The notes under the pieces were generated by a model. It saw only the letters and a list, made by a program, of their open reading frames with translations, had not been told where the DNA came from and made no database searches. 64,000 nt of DNA from Acidobacteriota bacterium (lineage in GTDB: Bacteria > Acidobacteriota > Blastocatellia > RBC074). The translations under genes were made by a program, and so were the position numbers. The DNA lies in the NCBI GenBank assembly GCA_019639255.1, contig JAHBSF010000001.1:1-64000 (forward strand). The letters run 5' to 3'. Positions 23,167 to 32,696 of the stretch are shown in pieces. The stretch's first letter is position 1; every line of letters begins with the position of its first letter.

Positions 23167-23644
23167 CGTTGAAAAGCGAAGCGTTATGCAATGGTAGTTC
23201 AAGAACTTCAAGTACGCGCGCGTAAGTTTCCTGCAAACCGCTGTAATCCGCGCCGTCGAAGTATTCGTTGAGTTTGCGCAGATGATAGCGCCTTCTTCGT
23301 CGCAGCCTCACCGCCAGATCTTCAGTCATGGCATGTCTGGACGGAGGTAACGCGTTTTTTAGCGAAACGAGCGCTTCGAGCATAACATCCAGATCCCGCA
23401 CGCGCCCGAGCGCATCGGCAAGCTGTTCGAAACGCAGCTTCAACTCGCGCCTCAACTCCCTTTCAAGACACGGCGCAAAATTGCTTAGCGCCACACGCAA
23501 TCGCCGCGTCGTTACGCGCATGTCGTGAACCGCATCTACATCGCCCGTGCGGGCGCCCTTCTCGTATCCGAACAGCGTCGCCCCCAACCCGGCGAAGGTG
23601 CGGGCGGCAAGTTCGGCCATCGTTTTCGGCGTGTGAATTTGCAT
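23126..23644 (-). CDS. CHAD domain, N-terminal half
   Basis: 172 residues. VHDMRVTTRRLRVALSNFAP is the first CHAD signature (about residues 42-61), followed by a second helical pair with LGRVRDLDVMLEAL. The chain ends at a stop codon after about 170 residues, where a normal CHAD domain would run on into its second half, which is found in the overlapping frame. The start is the ATG after an A/G-rich stretch; codons upstream lie in palindromic repeat copy 10. Confidence 0.75.
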   Translation of the reverse strand: MQIHTPKTMAELAARTFAGLGATLFGYEKGARTGDVDAVHDMRVTTRRLRVALSNFAPCLERELRRELKLRFEQLADALGRVRDLDVMLEALVSLKNALPPSRHAMTEDLAVRLRRRRRYHLRKLNEYFDGADYSGLQETYARVLEVLELPLHNASLFNDGKTIQDQESITF

Positions 23645-23657
23645 GGATATCAAGAAA

Positions 23658-23769
23658 GAGAGATAACGGAACAAACGGAATAGAACGAAACAAACGGAAA
23701 GTTTGACGATTTTCGTAGTTTTCGTCAATTTTCGCAGTTTTCATCAAATTGTCGTTTGTTCCGTTATTT
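23658..23769. repeat. Long palindromic repeat, copy 10
   Basis: A copy with an extended, slightly duplicated centre (TTTTCGTAGTTTTCG then TCAATTTTCGCAGTTTTC). It separates two genes read in the same direction, and its right end provides the stop codon of the M14 peptidase gene. Confidence 0.88.
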
Positions 23770-26628
23770 CAGATTCACTGTTTCGGCGAGTCCAGCGTAA
23801 ATTCCGTTAAACAGCAGTTTGAACGTTCCGTGCGGTTGCGCGCGGAACGCGATTTCGGGGCCGAACAGATACAGCCTGCCCCTGCCTACGGGCGCTTCCA
23901 CCGCTGCAATCGTATCCTGAAGGTACTTCTGTCCCCAGGCCCATCCGCTGCGCAGCGGCCGGTCGCTCGAATACCACGCAACCGGACGCACGCCGGCGCG
24001 CACGGCATCGGGCCGCAGCCGGAACGCGGGGCTGTTGTCGAAAAACACATCGACTTCATCCGGCATACCGAATGCAAGCGGGAGAGTGTTGTCCACGCTT
24101 GCGCGCAGCACCGAACCCGGAATGTAATACTTGTCGCGCCCGAGCGGTCGCTCGCTTCCGTCGCGCGTCTGTTCTACGAGCGCGTTTGTGATCGGCAATC
24201 CCAGGTGATAGCCGAGCACCGTAGATGATCCTATGGTGATCACGGTTCCGCCCGCTTCGAGAAACCGGCGGATCTGCGGCACCGTGTTGGCCACCGTCAC
24301 GTTGCCGAGCCTGTCCCTGTACTCTGCCGGAATGCTCTGCGGATCGAGCGCGGTGAAACCGCCGCCGCCGCCCCCGCCGCCGCCTCCCGGCCCTCGGCCG
24401 TCCCGTGCAGGAATCGCGCCGGTGACGAATATCAGCACGTCGAATCGATCCCTGAGATTTCCGGCGTCGAGCGTCTGCGGATAAACTACGGTAAACGGGA
24501 AGTCGAACTGTTCGAGCAGCCAGCGCGTCCAGCCCGAAGGCATAGATCCGCCGTACCTGTCCCACAGCCCTATACGCGCCGGGCGCAGTTTCATCGCCTC
24601 GCCCGCGGGCTTTTCAAGCGTTGCTTCATAGGACAGCCCGAGTTCGGCGTTGAGCCGTGCAAGCAGAGATGCGGTGCGTTCGTTGCCCGGTACAAAAATC
24701 GCCCCCGGTTTGAACGTTTTCCCGTTGATGATTGTGGAATTCTTCAGCCAGTAAACCTCTTCGTTGCCGTGGAGCAATCGGTTGATTGCGATGAATGCAT
24801 CGTTGATTTCGTGGCTGATGACGTATCCGGCCGGGCGCGCTACCGGGCGCGCAATCGTAACGGGCGGTTTTGCAAATCCCTCGATTTTTTCAAACGGGCC
24901 GTCGAATCCATAGAGTATGCGGTTGAAACGCACGCCCATCTGGTAGGCAAGGGTCCATCCCGCACTATCATACGGCGGTATGGGCGGCCCGCCCTGATAC
25001 GCAAAATCGTTCGGATGATCCTGCGGCTCGAACATATCCAGTACGTGCGGACGGAAAGCCTGCGCGGTTTTAACTACGTAGGAACCCGACGGATACTGCT
25101 TGCCGTTTACCGTAAATGCGCTTTTCGCCCGATGAATCGCGACGCCGGTTTTTATCAGCGCGTTGACGAATTTTGTTGCGGTCAGGAAGTCGGGCTGATC
25201 CGAAGGGATGATGTAGCCGCGCGGGTCGCGGTTTTCGGGTTTGCGCAGCAGTTCGAAGTATTTCGACGGCACGCCGCGCGCAAAACCGGCAAGCTGCGCG
25301 ATGTCGGATTGTTCTTCGCCTCCCGCAGTCGCAGCTCCTGCTCCAGCCCCTCCCGCGCCGCGCGGGCCTGCCGCTGCGCGGGTTTCGCGTTCGACGATTT
25401 CCTGCGCTTCGGCGATGCGGCGCGGATACGGCGTCCAGGAATCGCGGCTGCCGCGTTCGATGGAGTTGCGCCCCATGCGGTAGATGTTGAGCAGGAAGTC
25501 TTCGCGATGTTTCGATGCGATATCGATTACGGCCCAGTTCGCCGTCAGCGAATATTCGAGCGATTGACGGAAATGCCATTTCTGCGGCGCTATGGGAAAG
25601 ACCAGATCGGATTTGGGCAACTGCCGGTTGAAAAGCAGCGGGATCTCCATCGGCGTCGGATTCCCGATGGTTTCTGTAAGCAGCCCGATCATGTTGTGAA
25701 AATACACGGTGGTTCTGAGGCCGCCGTTCCACCACGTGGAGTATCCTGCGCCCGAGCGCGTAGTGGCGCCGGGTTTGTTTTCGGCCACAAAACGGTTGTG
25801 CATCGATGCGCCGACGAGGTCTATGCCGGTGATAACGAGCGGATCGAACAGGTAATTGAACGGGTCGCGGAAGGGAGGCGCAAACAGCACGGTTCCGGCA
25901 GGTCCGGTCTGGTGATGGTTATAGACGATCTGCGGAAACCAGTCGTGATAAAAAACGCGGTTGATGGCCTCGCTTTCGGGCTGCGCGGACATATAAAAAT
26001 CGCGGTTGTTGTCGTGTCCGATGTATTTCTGGTAAAGGCGCGGCACTCCGGCAAGCGAACGTTTTATTGGATCGGGTTCGCGCATATACCAGTCCGAAAC
26101 CAGTTCCATTCCGTCCGGATTCACGAGCGTGCACAGCACTATGACATCGCGGCGAAAACGCGCGGCTTCGGCGTCTTCGCGGCTTACGAGCCGGTATACG
26201 GTTTCGATGAGCTGCTGGGCGCCGAGCGTTTCCGTAGCGTGCAGCCCGCCGTCGATCCATACTACGGCGCGTCCTTCAGCGGCGAGTTGTTTTGCTTCGG
26301 TCTCGGAGAGATCTTCGGCAAGCGCGAGGCGGCGCGAAATCAGGCGGTACTTCTCCAGATCGCGATGATTTTCGGGCGAAGTCACGATCGCCATATGCAT
26401 CGTGCGCCCTTCGGCCGTCTTCCCGATTTCGACGATTTTCAGCCGGTCGGATTCGGCGTCGAGTTTGCGCCAGTAGGCAACCATCTGGGTGTAGTTGGCC
26501 AGATGGTAGTCGTCGCCGATGCTGAAACCGAAATGATCCTTCGGCGATGTGACGCTGCTTTGCGCAAACGCCGGAAGTATTGCAAAAAGCAGAAATACGA
26601 ATACAAATCGCAATTTTATTGCGCGCAT
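23764..26628 (-). CDS. M14-family zinc carboxypeptidase, secreted
   Basis: A 954-residue exported peptidase. A signal peptide (FVFVFLLFAILPAFAQ) is followed by the M14 catalytic domain, with zinc ligands expected in WIDGGLHATETLG (His and Glu, about residues 128-132) and a His in the YNHHQTGPAG region. Two low-complexity Gly/Ala stretches occur: about residues 425-440 and a run of ten glycines near 750 that bridges to a C-terminal GATase/ThuA-like region (FDVLIFVTGAIP, GGTVITIGSS). This long form is common in Acidobacteriota as a peptide-scavenging enzyme. The stop codon TAA lies in palindromic repeat copy 10. Confidence 0.9.
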   Translation of the reverse strand: MRAIKLRFVFVFLLFAILPAFAQSSVTSPKDHFGFSIGDDYHLANYTQMVAYWRKLDAESDRLKIVEIGKTAEGRTMHMAIVTSPENHRDLEKYRLISRRLALAEDLSETEAKQLAAEGRAVVWIDGGLHATETLGAQQLIETVYRLVSREDAEAARFRRDVIVLCTLVNPDGMELVSDWYMREPDPIKRSLAGVPRLYQKYIGHDNNRDFYMSAQPESEAINRVFYHDWFPQIVYNHHQTGPAGTVLFAPPFRDPFNYLFDPLVITGIDLVGASMHNRFVAENKPGATTRSGAGYSTWWNGGLRTTVYFHNMIGLLTETIGNPTPMEIPLLFNRQLPKSDLVFPIAPQKWHFRQSLEYSLTANWAVIDIASKHREDFLLNIYRMGRNSIERGSRDSWTPYPRRIAEAQEIVERETRAAAGPRGAGGAGAGAATAGGEEQSDIAQLAGFARGVPSKYFELLRKPENRDPRGYIIPSDQPDFLTATKFVNALIKTGVAIHRAKSAFTVNGKQYPSGSYVVKTAQAFRPHVLDMFEPQDHPNDFAYQGGPPIPPYDSAGWTLAYQMGVRFNRILYGFDGPFEKIEGFAKPPVTIARPVARPAGYVISHEINDAFIAINRLLHGNEEVYWLKNSTIINGKTFKPGAIFVPGNERTASLLARLNAELGLSYEATLEKPAGEAMKLRPARIGLWDRYGGSMPSGWTRWLLEQFDFPFTVVYPQTLDAGNLRDRFDVLIFVTGAIPARDGRGPGGGGGGGGGGFTALDPQSIPAEYRDRLGNVTVANTVPQIRRFLEAGGTVITIGSSTVLGYHLGLPITNALVEQTRDGSERPLGRDKYYIPGSVLRASVDNTLPLAFGMPDEVDVFFDNSPAFRLRPDAVRAGVRPVAWYSSDRPLRSGWAWGQKYLQDTIAAVEAPVGRGRLYLFGPEIAFRAQPHGTFKLLFNGIYAGLAETVNLK

Positions 26629-26671
26629 GGATGAACCTCAGGTGAATCAGCAATTCCCGGTTAGGGGGGAA

Positions 26672-26768
26672 GAGAGATAACGGAACAAACGAAATGAAAC
26701 GAAAATCACAGAAAAGTTGAATATTTCCGTAGTTTTCGTCTATTTCCGTTTGTTCCGTTATCTCTCTT
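26672..26768. repeat. Long palindromic repeat, copy 11
   Basis: A near-consensus copy between two genes read leftward, about 33 bp before the stop codon of the aminoacylase gene. Confidence 0.9.
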
Positions 26769-26801
26769 TCCTCCTTTTTCCGCCTGTAGTGCGGATTATC
26801 T

Positions 26802-28445
26802 TCATCGCCGCAGCACACGGCCTGCCGCGACATCTTTGACTTCGCCGCGTTCGAATGCGATGCGCCCGTTGATGACTACGAGTTTTATACCCGTCGCTTC
26901 GCGCCTCGGGCGTTGAAAATCGGCGCGATCCTGCGCCAGTCGCGGATCGAGCAGCACGAGATCCGCAAACGCTCCCGGGCGAATCGCTCCGCGATCCTTA
27001 ATCCCGAAGATCGTCGCCGTATATGATGTCATCTTGCGCACCGCTTCCTCAATCGTCAAGACGCCGTCTTCGCGCACGAATCGCGCAAATATGCGCGCAA
27101 ACGCGCCGTAAGCCGCCGGATGCGGCGATCCGCGCCCGTAATCTTCGGCGTCGGTGCAAAAGGCCGACAGCGGATGTCGCGCGAATTTCGCGAGCATCTC
27201 GCGCCCGTCGCGCTCACCAGATACTTCGTAAATAAGCATCGAAACCTGACCGCGCTCCTCCACGATCAAATCCGAAATCGCTTCAAAAGGATCCTTGCCC
27301 GTCAAACCGCCCAGTTCTGCGAGCGAGCGGTTTTCGTAGCGCTTGTTTTTCCGGCTTGCGACGTAGCCGATCACGATTGAATCCCATCCAGTAGCGCCTA
27401 CGAGGTTATGCGGCCAGCCGCCCTCGCGCCAGGGCGGCCACGCCGGCCGTTTCCCTTCAACGTCCCTCCTGATCCTGCGCCGCACCACGGGATCGCTCAA
27501 TCTCTCGATCAGACCATCCACGCCGCCTTCCAGAGACCACGGCGGATAGATTGCAATCATCATCGTAGCCGCCGCCGTGTAGGGAAACATATCGAAACTC
27601 ACCCGTACGCCTTCGCGGAGGGCTGTTTCCTCGCGCTCGAGCACGCGGTATATCTTCGCCCAGTGCGCGCGTCCCACGGCTTCGTTGTGCGAATGATGCA
27701 CGCGCACGCCCGTTGCACGCCCGACCTCCAGAAGTTCGTCGACCGCCTGCAACAGCGTCTCGCTCGATCCGCGTATGTGGCTGGTGTAAATGCCGCCGTG
27801 CGCGGCGACGATTCCAGCCAGATCGTGCAGCTCATCGGGAGCGGAATACATCCCCGGCGGATATATCAGCCCCGTAGAGAGGCCAAACGCGCCGTCGCGC
27901 ATTCCACGCTCGACCATTCGCCGCATCTGCTGCTGCTGCGATGCGGAAGGCGAGCCTTTGCCGAGGCCCATTGCCGAAATCCGCACCGGTCCGTGAGGAA
28001 TCAGCGTCCCTATGTTCAGGCTCAGTCCGTTGTCTTCGAGCCTGCGCATATAATCGTCCGTCGATCGCCACCGCCAGTCCACTGGTTCCGGCGTCATCCA
28101 GGCATTGATTGCGCGCAGTACGGTCTCTGCGTTTTTATTTTGTATCGGAGCGCAACCCAGCCCGCAGTTGCCTATGATCGCAGACGTAACGCCCTGAGCA
28201 AGTTTGCCGCGAAGCAATTCGTATTGCCTTGAAGGCGGAAGCGGCGCGATCAGATCGGCGTGCGAATGCGGATCGATGATGCCCGGCGTCAGCGTCAATC
28301 CAGAAGCGTCGATGATGCGCCGGGCGCGGGCGGGAAATTCTCCAATTGCCGCTATGCGGTCGCCCAGGATTGCCAGATTGGCGCGATACGCAGGTTGCCC
28401 CGTACCGTCGATAATGTTTGCATTTTTAATCAGCAGATCGAACAT
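26802..28445 (-). CDS. D-aminoacylase / N-acyl-D-amino-acid amidohydrolase
   Basis: A 547-residue amidohydrolase-superfamily enzyme. The first metal motif is GIIDPHSHADL (about residues 62-72), followed by IIGNCGLGCAPI with a conserved Cys. VHHSHNEAVG is the ligand region in the barrel and FCTDAEDYGRG the late Asp block. GAIRPGAFADLVLLDP ends the beta-sandwich domain. Such enzymes release D-amino acids from N-acyl forms or related dipeptides. The M14 peptidase gene downstream on the same strand suggests a shared role in peptide or cell-wall fragment use, but repeat copy 11 separates them. Start: the ATG giving FDLLIKNANIIDGTG, the family N-terminus. Confidence 0.88.
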   Translation of the reverse strand: MFDLLIKNANIIDGTGQPAYRANLAILGDRIAAIGEFPARARRIIDASGLTLTPGIIDPHSHADLIAPLPPSRQYELLRGKLAQGVTSAIIGNCGLGCAPIQNKNAETVLRAINAWMTPEPVDWRWRSTDDYMRRLEDNGLSLNIGTLIPHGPVRISAMGLGKGSPSASQQQQMRRMVERGMRDGAFGLSTGLIYPPGMYSAPDELHDLAGIVAAHGGIYTSHIRGSSETLLQAVDELLEVGRATGVRVHHSHNEAVGRAHWAKIYRVLEREETALREGVRVSFDMFPYTAAATMMIAIYPPWSLEGGVDGLIERLSDPVVRRRIRRDVEGKRPAWPPWREGGWPHNLVGATGWDSIVIGYVASRKNKRYENRSLAELGGLTGKDPFEAISDLIVEERGQVSMLIYEVSGERDGREMLAKFARHPLSAFCTDAEDYGRGSPHPAAYGAFARIFARFVREDGVLTIEEAVRKMTSYTATIFGIKDRGAIRPGAFADLVLLDPRLAQDRADFQRPRREATGIKLVVINGRIAFERGEVKDVAAGRVLRR

Positions 28446-28469
28446 CAAGGATACAAAATATGGCAATCA

Positions 28470-28510
28470 TTCCGTCTTTTTCGCACGTTTCGTTTGTTCC
28501 GTTATCTCCG
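28470..28510. repeat. Right-arm fragment of the long palindromic repeat
   Basis: TTCCGTCTTTTTCGC then CGTTTGTTCCGTTATCTCCG, right arm only, between two genes read leftward. Confidence 0.65.
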
Positions 28511-28511
28511 T

Positions 28512-30335
28512 TCAATTCCCGGCAACCGCAGGCGTCGGCGCGGGGATCGGCATCGGCTTGCTCTCCGCAATTCCGCCGCCTTCCCTGACGATGTGCAGAT
28601 GATTGAGCGCCGGTTCGCTCAAACGGTCTATCTTGCCGCTCGGCCATTCGATCTCCGCTCGCGCTACTTTTTCGGCCGCACCGAGCCCGAACGTTACGGG
28701 CAGTTCGCTTTGCGAGCAATAACTCGAACCCGAGCGCACGTAATTGAAAAGCCGCGTTCCGTCCGCAAGATAAAGCGTTACTTTTGCGCCTATGCCGTCG
28801 CGGTTCGATGCAGCGCCCACGGTTTGAAACCTTATAAACCGGTTCTGATTGCCGCCGTCATTGCGCAACAGATACGCCGGGCCGCCGTTTGTCGTTATCA
28901 CGATGTCGAGGTCGCCGTCGTTATCAAAGTCGCCGTAGGCGGCCCCGCGCGCGACTATTGCGCGCTGAAACGGCCGGCCCGCTTTGCGCGAAACGTCAAC
29001 GAACTTTTTCTTTCCTTCGTTGCGGAACAGTTGAGGCTGCTGTGCGTAGGTGATCTTCGGCTGCACCCTGTTTATATCGTCGGCTACGTGCCCGTTGGCC
29101 AGAAACAGGTCGGGCCATCCGTCCAGATCGTAATCGAAGAAGAACAGCCCGAACGTCAAGGTCAAAAGCGTCGCCTGCCCGATGGGAGCGGAAGTAGCTT
29201 CGTCGATGAAAAGCCCTCCGGCTTTCCCCTCGTTATGAAACAGACCTACCATCTCGTTGGAGAAATTGCCGACCGCAATGCTTGGATAACCCGACCGGTC
29301 GTAATCCGCGGCATCGGCGCCCATACCGGCGCGAGCCTTACCCTCTTCGCTGAACGCTACGCCCGCCGTCACCGCGGTTTCGGTAAACGTACCCTTGCCG
29401 CTGTTGTGATAAAGCTTGTTCGGCTCCGTATCGTTTGCGATGAACAGATCGGGCCAGCCGTCCCGGTCGTAATCAAGCACTACGACGCCGAGCGATTTGC
29501 TCGTTGGATCGTACAACCCCGCGCGCTCGGTTACGTCTTCGAACCTGCCGCCCAGATTGCGGTAAAGCCGCGCGCTCTGCCCCTCGTATTTTTCCGGCGT
29601 GCAGTAGCTTTTTTCGGTTCCGTCGAGCGTGCAGAACTGATCGGCGTCTATCGACCAGTCGACGTAATTCGCTACGTAAAGATCGAGTTTGCCGTCCTTG
29701 TCGTAATCAAACCAGGCGGCGCTTGTCGAAAACGCGGGCGGCCCCTGCAATCCGACGCGCGCCGTCACGTCGGCGAATCGACCGTTGCCGAGGTTGCGGA
29801 ACAACCGGCTCTGCCCGAGCGCCGTGATGAATATGTCCACCCATCCGTCGTTATCGTAGTCGCCTACGGCCACGCCCATTCCGTACATCTGTAGGGCGAG
29901 CCCTGCCTGCGCAGTCACGTCGGTGAACGTACCGTCGCGGTTGTTGCGGTAGAGCGCCGGAACGGAGCGCCGTTTTTTTGGCGCGTCTTCAAAATCCATC
30001 GAGTTGATGAAGATCAGATCCTGCCATCCGTCGTTGTCGTAATCCAGAAACGCGCAGCCCGAACCGTTGGTTTCCGGCATGTATTTCCTGCCGTGAGCGC
30101 CGTTGTTGTGGCGGAAGCGAATACCTGCGGCCTGGGTTACATCCGTAAATTCCACCGGAACGAGTACGGCGGGAACCGCAGGAGTCGGCGATGCCGTATC
30201 GGTTGCCTCGGGCGACGGCGCTGCTTCGGGCGTGGGAGTTGCGCTTGAAGACATATCGGCAACCTGCCGGTTGCAACCCGCTACCGGCGCTATCAGTAAT
30301 ATTGCAGCAAGAAGATGAATCGTTTGTTTCCGCAT
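28512..30335 (-). CDS. CRTAC1-like FG-GAP/ASPIC-UnbV lipoprotein
   Basis: 607 residues. The signal ends in the lipobox PVAGC (Cys about residue 21), so it is a predicted lipoprotein. A Pro/Thr/Ala-rich linker leads to a seven-bladed propeller of VCBS/FG-GAP repeats, each with a calcium loop such as DYDNDGWQD, DYDNDGWVD, DYDKDGKLD, DYDRDGWPD and DYDLDGWPD. The C-terminal ASPIC/UnbV domain contains VRSGSSYCSQSELPVTFGLG and EIEWPSGKIDRL. Function is unknown; the family is expanded in Acidobacteriota and Planctomycetota and is thought to bind surface polymers. Confidence 0.92.
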   Translation of the reverse strand: MRKQTIHLLAAILLIAPVAGCNRQVADMSSSATPTPEAAPSPEATDTASPTPAVPAVLVPVEFTDVTQAAGIRFRHNNGAHGRKYMPETNGSGCAFLDYDNDGWQDLIFINSMDFEDAPKKRRSVPALYRNNRDGTFTDVTAQAGLALQMYGMGVAVGDYDNDGWVDIFITALGQSRLFRNLGNGRFADVTARVGLQGPPAFSTSAAWFDYDKDGKLDLYVANYVDWSIDADQFCTLDGTEKSYCTPEKYEGQSARLYRNLGGRFEDVTERAGLYDPTSKSLGVVVLDYDRDGWPDLFIANDTEPNKLYHNSGKGTFTETAVTAGVAFSEEGKARAGMGADAADYDRSGYPSIAVGNFSNEMVGLFHNEGKAGGLFIDEATSAPIGQATLLTLTFGLFFFDYDLDGWPDLFLANGHVADDINRVQPKITYAQQPQLFRNEGKKKFVDVSRKAGRPFQRAIVARGAAYGDFDNDGDLDIVITTNGGPAYLLRNDGGNQNRFIRFQTVGAASNRDGIGAKVTLYLADGTRLFNYVRSGSSYCSQSELPVTFGLGAAEKVARAEIEWPSGKIDRLSEPALNHLHIVREGGGIAESKPMPIPAPTPAVAGN

Positions 30336-30352
30336 AACCTGAAAAAGAAGGA

Positions 30353-30449
30353 GAGAGATAACGGAAAAAACGAAATAAGACGAAAACCACGGAAATCATC
30401 GAACTTTTCGTTTGTTCCGTTCCATTCCGTCTGTTCCGTTATCTATCTT
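30353..30449. repeat. Long palindromic repeat, copy 13
   Basis: A complete copy with small changes (ACGGAAAAAACG in the left arm), between two leftward-read genes. It ends 5 nt before the stop codon of the oxidase gene. Confidence 0.88.
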
Positions 30450-30453
30450 CTAT

Positions 30454-31869
30454 TCAAACAAACATTTTCCCGGGATTGAGTATCCCGTTCGGATCCATTG
30501 CGCGTTTGATGGTTTTCATAAGTTCGATCGTGGGCGGAGTAAGGGCTATGTCCAGGAACGGCGCCTTGGCGTAGCCGATTCCGTGTTCGCCGGAAATCAG
30601 TCCGCCGAGTTCGACTGCGCGCTCGAATATCTCGCGCACGGCAAGGTGTCCCTCGTGGCGTTCGTGTTCGTCATCGCGCTGAAGCATTACATTGACGTGC
30701 AGATTTCCGTCGCCTGCGTGTCCGAAGGTTGGGATAAGAAACCCGTATTTCCTGCCCATTTCCTCTATGAACGCCAGAATCTCGGGTATTCGCGAACGCG
30801 GAACGACTATGTCCTCGTTGATTTTTTTCTTGCCCGTGCGTTTGACTGCGGGCGAGAGTTTGCGCCGCACTTCCCATATGGCTGCGGCTTCCCGATCATC
30901 GTTTGCAGCGCGAAATTCGATGGCTCCGCTGCGTGCGCATACATCGCGCACTATCCCGGCCTCGCGCGCGACGGTTTCGCGCAATCCGTCCACTTCGATT
31001 ATCAGCAGCGCTCCGGCGCTTCTCGGCAATCCCGAGGGTTCAAAGTCCTCGATGGCGTTTATTGACGCCCGGTCGAGCAGTTCGAGAGCGGCGGGCATAA
31101 TGCCCGCGTCGGCGAATGTCGCCACGCATTTGCACGCGGCCTCGGCAGTCTCGAATACGGCAAGCGATGTCTGCCTTGCTTCGGGCAGCGGCAGCAGTCT
31201 GAGTATGCACCGCGTCATGATGCCGAGCATGCCTTCGCTTCCGACCATCAACGCAGCGAGGTTGTAACCCGTGGCGTTTTTCGTCGTGCGCGCGCCGGCC
31301 CGGATTATGTCCCCCGTGGGAGTGACGAAATCCAGACCGAGGACGAACTGTTTGGTTGCGCCGTATTTTGCACATCGCGGACCACCCGCGTTTTCCGCAA
31401 TGTTTCCGCCTATGAACGAATCCTTCCAGCTTGCAGGATCGGGCGGATAAAAAAGTCCTTCGGCTTCTACGGCCTGTTGCACCGCGTAGTTGGTCACGCC
31501 CGGTTCGGTGACCACAACCATATCGGCTTTGTTTATTTCCAGTATCCGGTTGAAGCGCCGCGTGGCCAGGACTATGCCGCCGCGCAGCGGCACTGCGCCG
31601 CCCGTATAACCGACGCCTCCGCCGCGGGCCGTGACGTAAAAAAGGCGTTCGTTTGCGAGTTTCATAATCGCCGATACCTCTTCGGCCGTGCGCGGGAAGA
31701 CTACGGCGTCGGCGCGGTGAACTTCCTTCAGCGCGTCCTGAGAGTTTTCGATGATTACGTCGTCGGATGTAGAAACGTGTTCGGAGCCGACGATTGTTTC
31801 AAGCTGTTCGATTACGGCGGAGTCGATCATAGAGGGGTAGTTCAGATTCTCCTTTGCTATTTCTCGCAT
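30454..31869 (-). CDS. FAD-linked oxidase, GlcD/D-lactate dehydrogenase type
   Basis: 471 residues. The FAD-binding PCMH domain shows VTARGGGVGYTGGAVPLRGG and GGNIAENAGGPRCAKYG (contacts to the flavin pyrophosphate). The C-terminal domain holds FGHAGDGNLHVNVML and GLISGEHGIGYAK, then MDPNGILNPGKMF, the standard ending. It is closest in pattern to glycolate oxidase subunit GlcD and FAD-dependent D-lactate dehydrogenase; no glcE or glcF neighbour is present, so a single-subunit 2-hydroxyacid dehydrogenase is likely. The start used is the first in-frame ATG; an alternative is MIDSAVIEQL, 13 codons later. Confidence 0.9.
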   Translation of the reverse strand: MREIAKENLNYPSMIDSAVIEQLETIVGSEHVSTSDDVIIENSQDALKEVHRADAVVFPRTAEEVSAIMKLANERLFYVTARGGGVGYTGGAVPLRGGIVLATRRFNRILEINKADMVVVTEPGVTNYAVQQAVEAEGLFYPPDPASWKDSFIGGNIAENAGGPRCAKYGATKQFVLGLDFVTPTGDIIRAGARTTKNATGYNLAALMVGSEGMLGIMTRCILRLLPLPEARQTSLAVFETAEAACKCVATFADAGIMPAALELLDRASINAIEDFEPSGLPRSAGALLIIEVDGLRETVAREAGIVRDVCARSGAIEFRAANDDREAAAIWEVRRKLSPAVKRTGKKKINEDIVVPRSRIPEILAFIEEMGRKYGFLIPTFGHAGDGNLHVNVMLQRDDEHERHEGHLAVREIFERAVELGGLISGEHGIGYAKAPFLDIALTPPTIELMKTIKRAMDPNGILNPGKMFV

Positions 31870-31941
31870 ATTGAAAGCGCTCGTCGCGCTGCGTCGTGGT
31901 TGCAGTCGTTTGCAGACGGTTTCCGCCCAAAGTATAACGCG

Positions 31942-32610
31942 TCAGTCCGCAACCGCCGCGAGCATTTCGCGCGTGCGGGTAATAATTGCGTCCTCATCGT
32001 CTGATTCATCCGCTTCAGGGCAAAGCGGCGGAGGATAGAGCGCCGATATGACTGCGATCGTATCGGCTCCTGCATCGATGACTTCGCGCGCGCGTTGGCG
32101 TGTAATGCCGCCGATTGCTACTAGGGGCCGGTCCGCCAGTTCGTGCGCCCGCCGCACCATTTCCAGACCCACGACTGGGCTTGCATCGTCTTTCGTTTTG
32201 GTAGTGTAAACCGGGCCGACTGCGAGGTAGTCGGCCGAGGTCAGCAATCCCTCGCGGAACTGTTCGAGGGTATGAGTCGAAAGGCCTATGATCTTTTCGG
32301 GGCCGAGAATGGCGCGGGCCTCTTCGACCGCAAGATCATCCTGCCCGAGATGCACGCCGTCTGCATCGGCAGCAAGCGCTACGTCAACACGGTCGTTGAC
32401 GATTAGGCGCGCGCCTGCGGCTCGTGTTAACTTTAACGCTATGCGCGCGTCGTCAAGCAGGCGGCGTGCGTTTGCCTGCTTGTCGCGCAACTGTATCAGT
32501 CGCGCGCCTCCCACAAGCAGCCGCGCTACGATTTCCCGATTCTCCAACCGTGCAAGTTGCCGGTCGGTTACGGCATAAAGCCGGTCCAGAACTGCTATCT
32601 TTCCATTCAT
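31942..32610 (-). CDS. thiE: Thiamine-phosphate synthase ThiE
   Basis: A 222-residue TIM-barrel enzyme. LIQLRDKQ, RLIVNDRVDVALAADADG, VHLGQDDL, GLSTHTLEQ, YLAVGPVYTTKTK and PLVAIGGIT are all in order. It couples the pyrimidine diphosphate to the thiazole phosphate to form thiamine phosphate. The C-terminus has a short Pro/Asp-rich loop (PLCPEADESDDED) that is longer than usual. No other thi gene or TPP riboswitch was found nearby. Confidence 0.93.
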   Translation of the reverse strand: MNGKIAVLDRLYAVTDRQLARLENREIVARLLVGGARLIQLRDKQANARRLLDDARIALKLTRAAGARLIVNDRVDVALAADADGVHLGQDDLAVEEARAILGPEKIIGLSTHTLEQFREGLLTSADYLAVGPVYTTKTKDDASPVVGLEMVRRAHELADRPLVAIGGITRQRAREVIDAGADTIAVISALYPPPLCPEADESDDEDAIITRTREMLAAVAD

Positions 32611-32696
32611 CGTCGGACACTTTACCTTACGCCGGATGGAAGAGAGAATACGCGACGTACGGTCGTGACGTTACTTGTGAAAAAGCCGGAGCAGGC

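Noticed and set aside
24769-26634. A long open frame on the + strand opposite the M14 peptidase gene
   Set aside because: It is the mirror of a G/C-rich coding gene; the opposite strand has a signal peptide and clear zinc-peptidase motifs.
28260-29894. A 544-codon + strand open frame opposite the FG-GAP lipoprotein
   Set aside because: The minus strand encodes regular calcium-binding repeats and a lipobox; the + frame has no motif and spans two genes.
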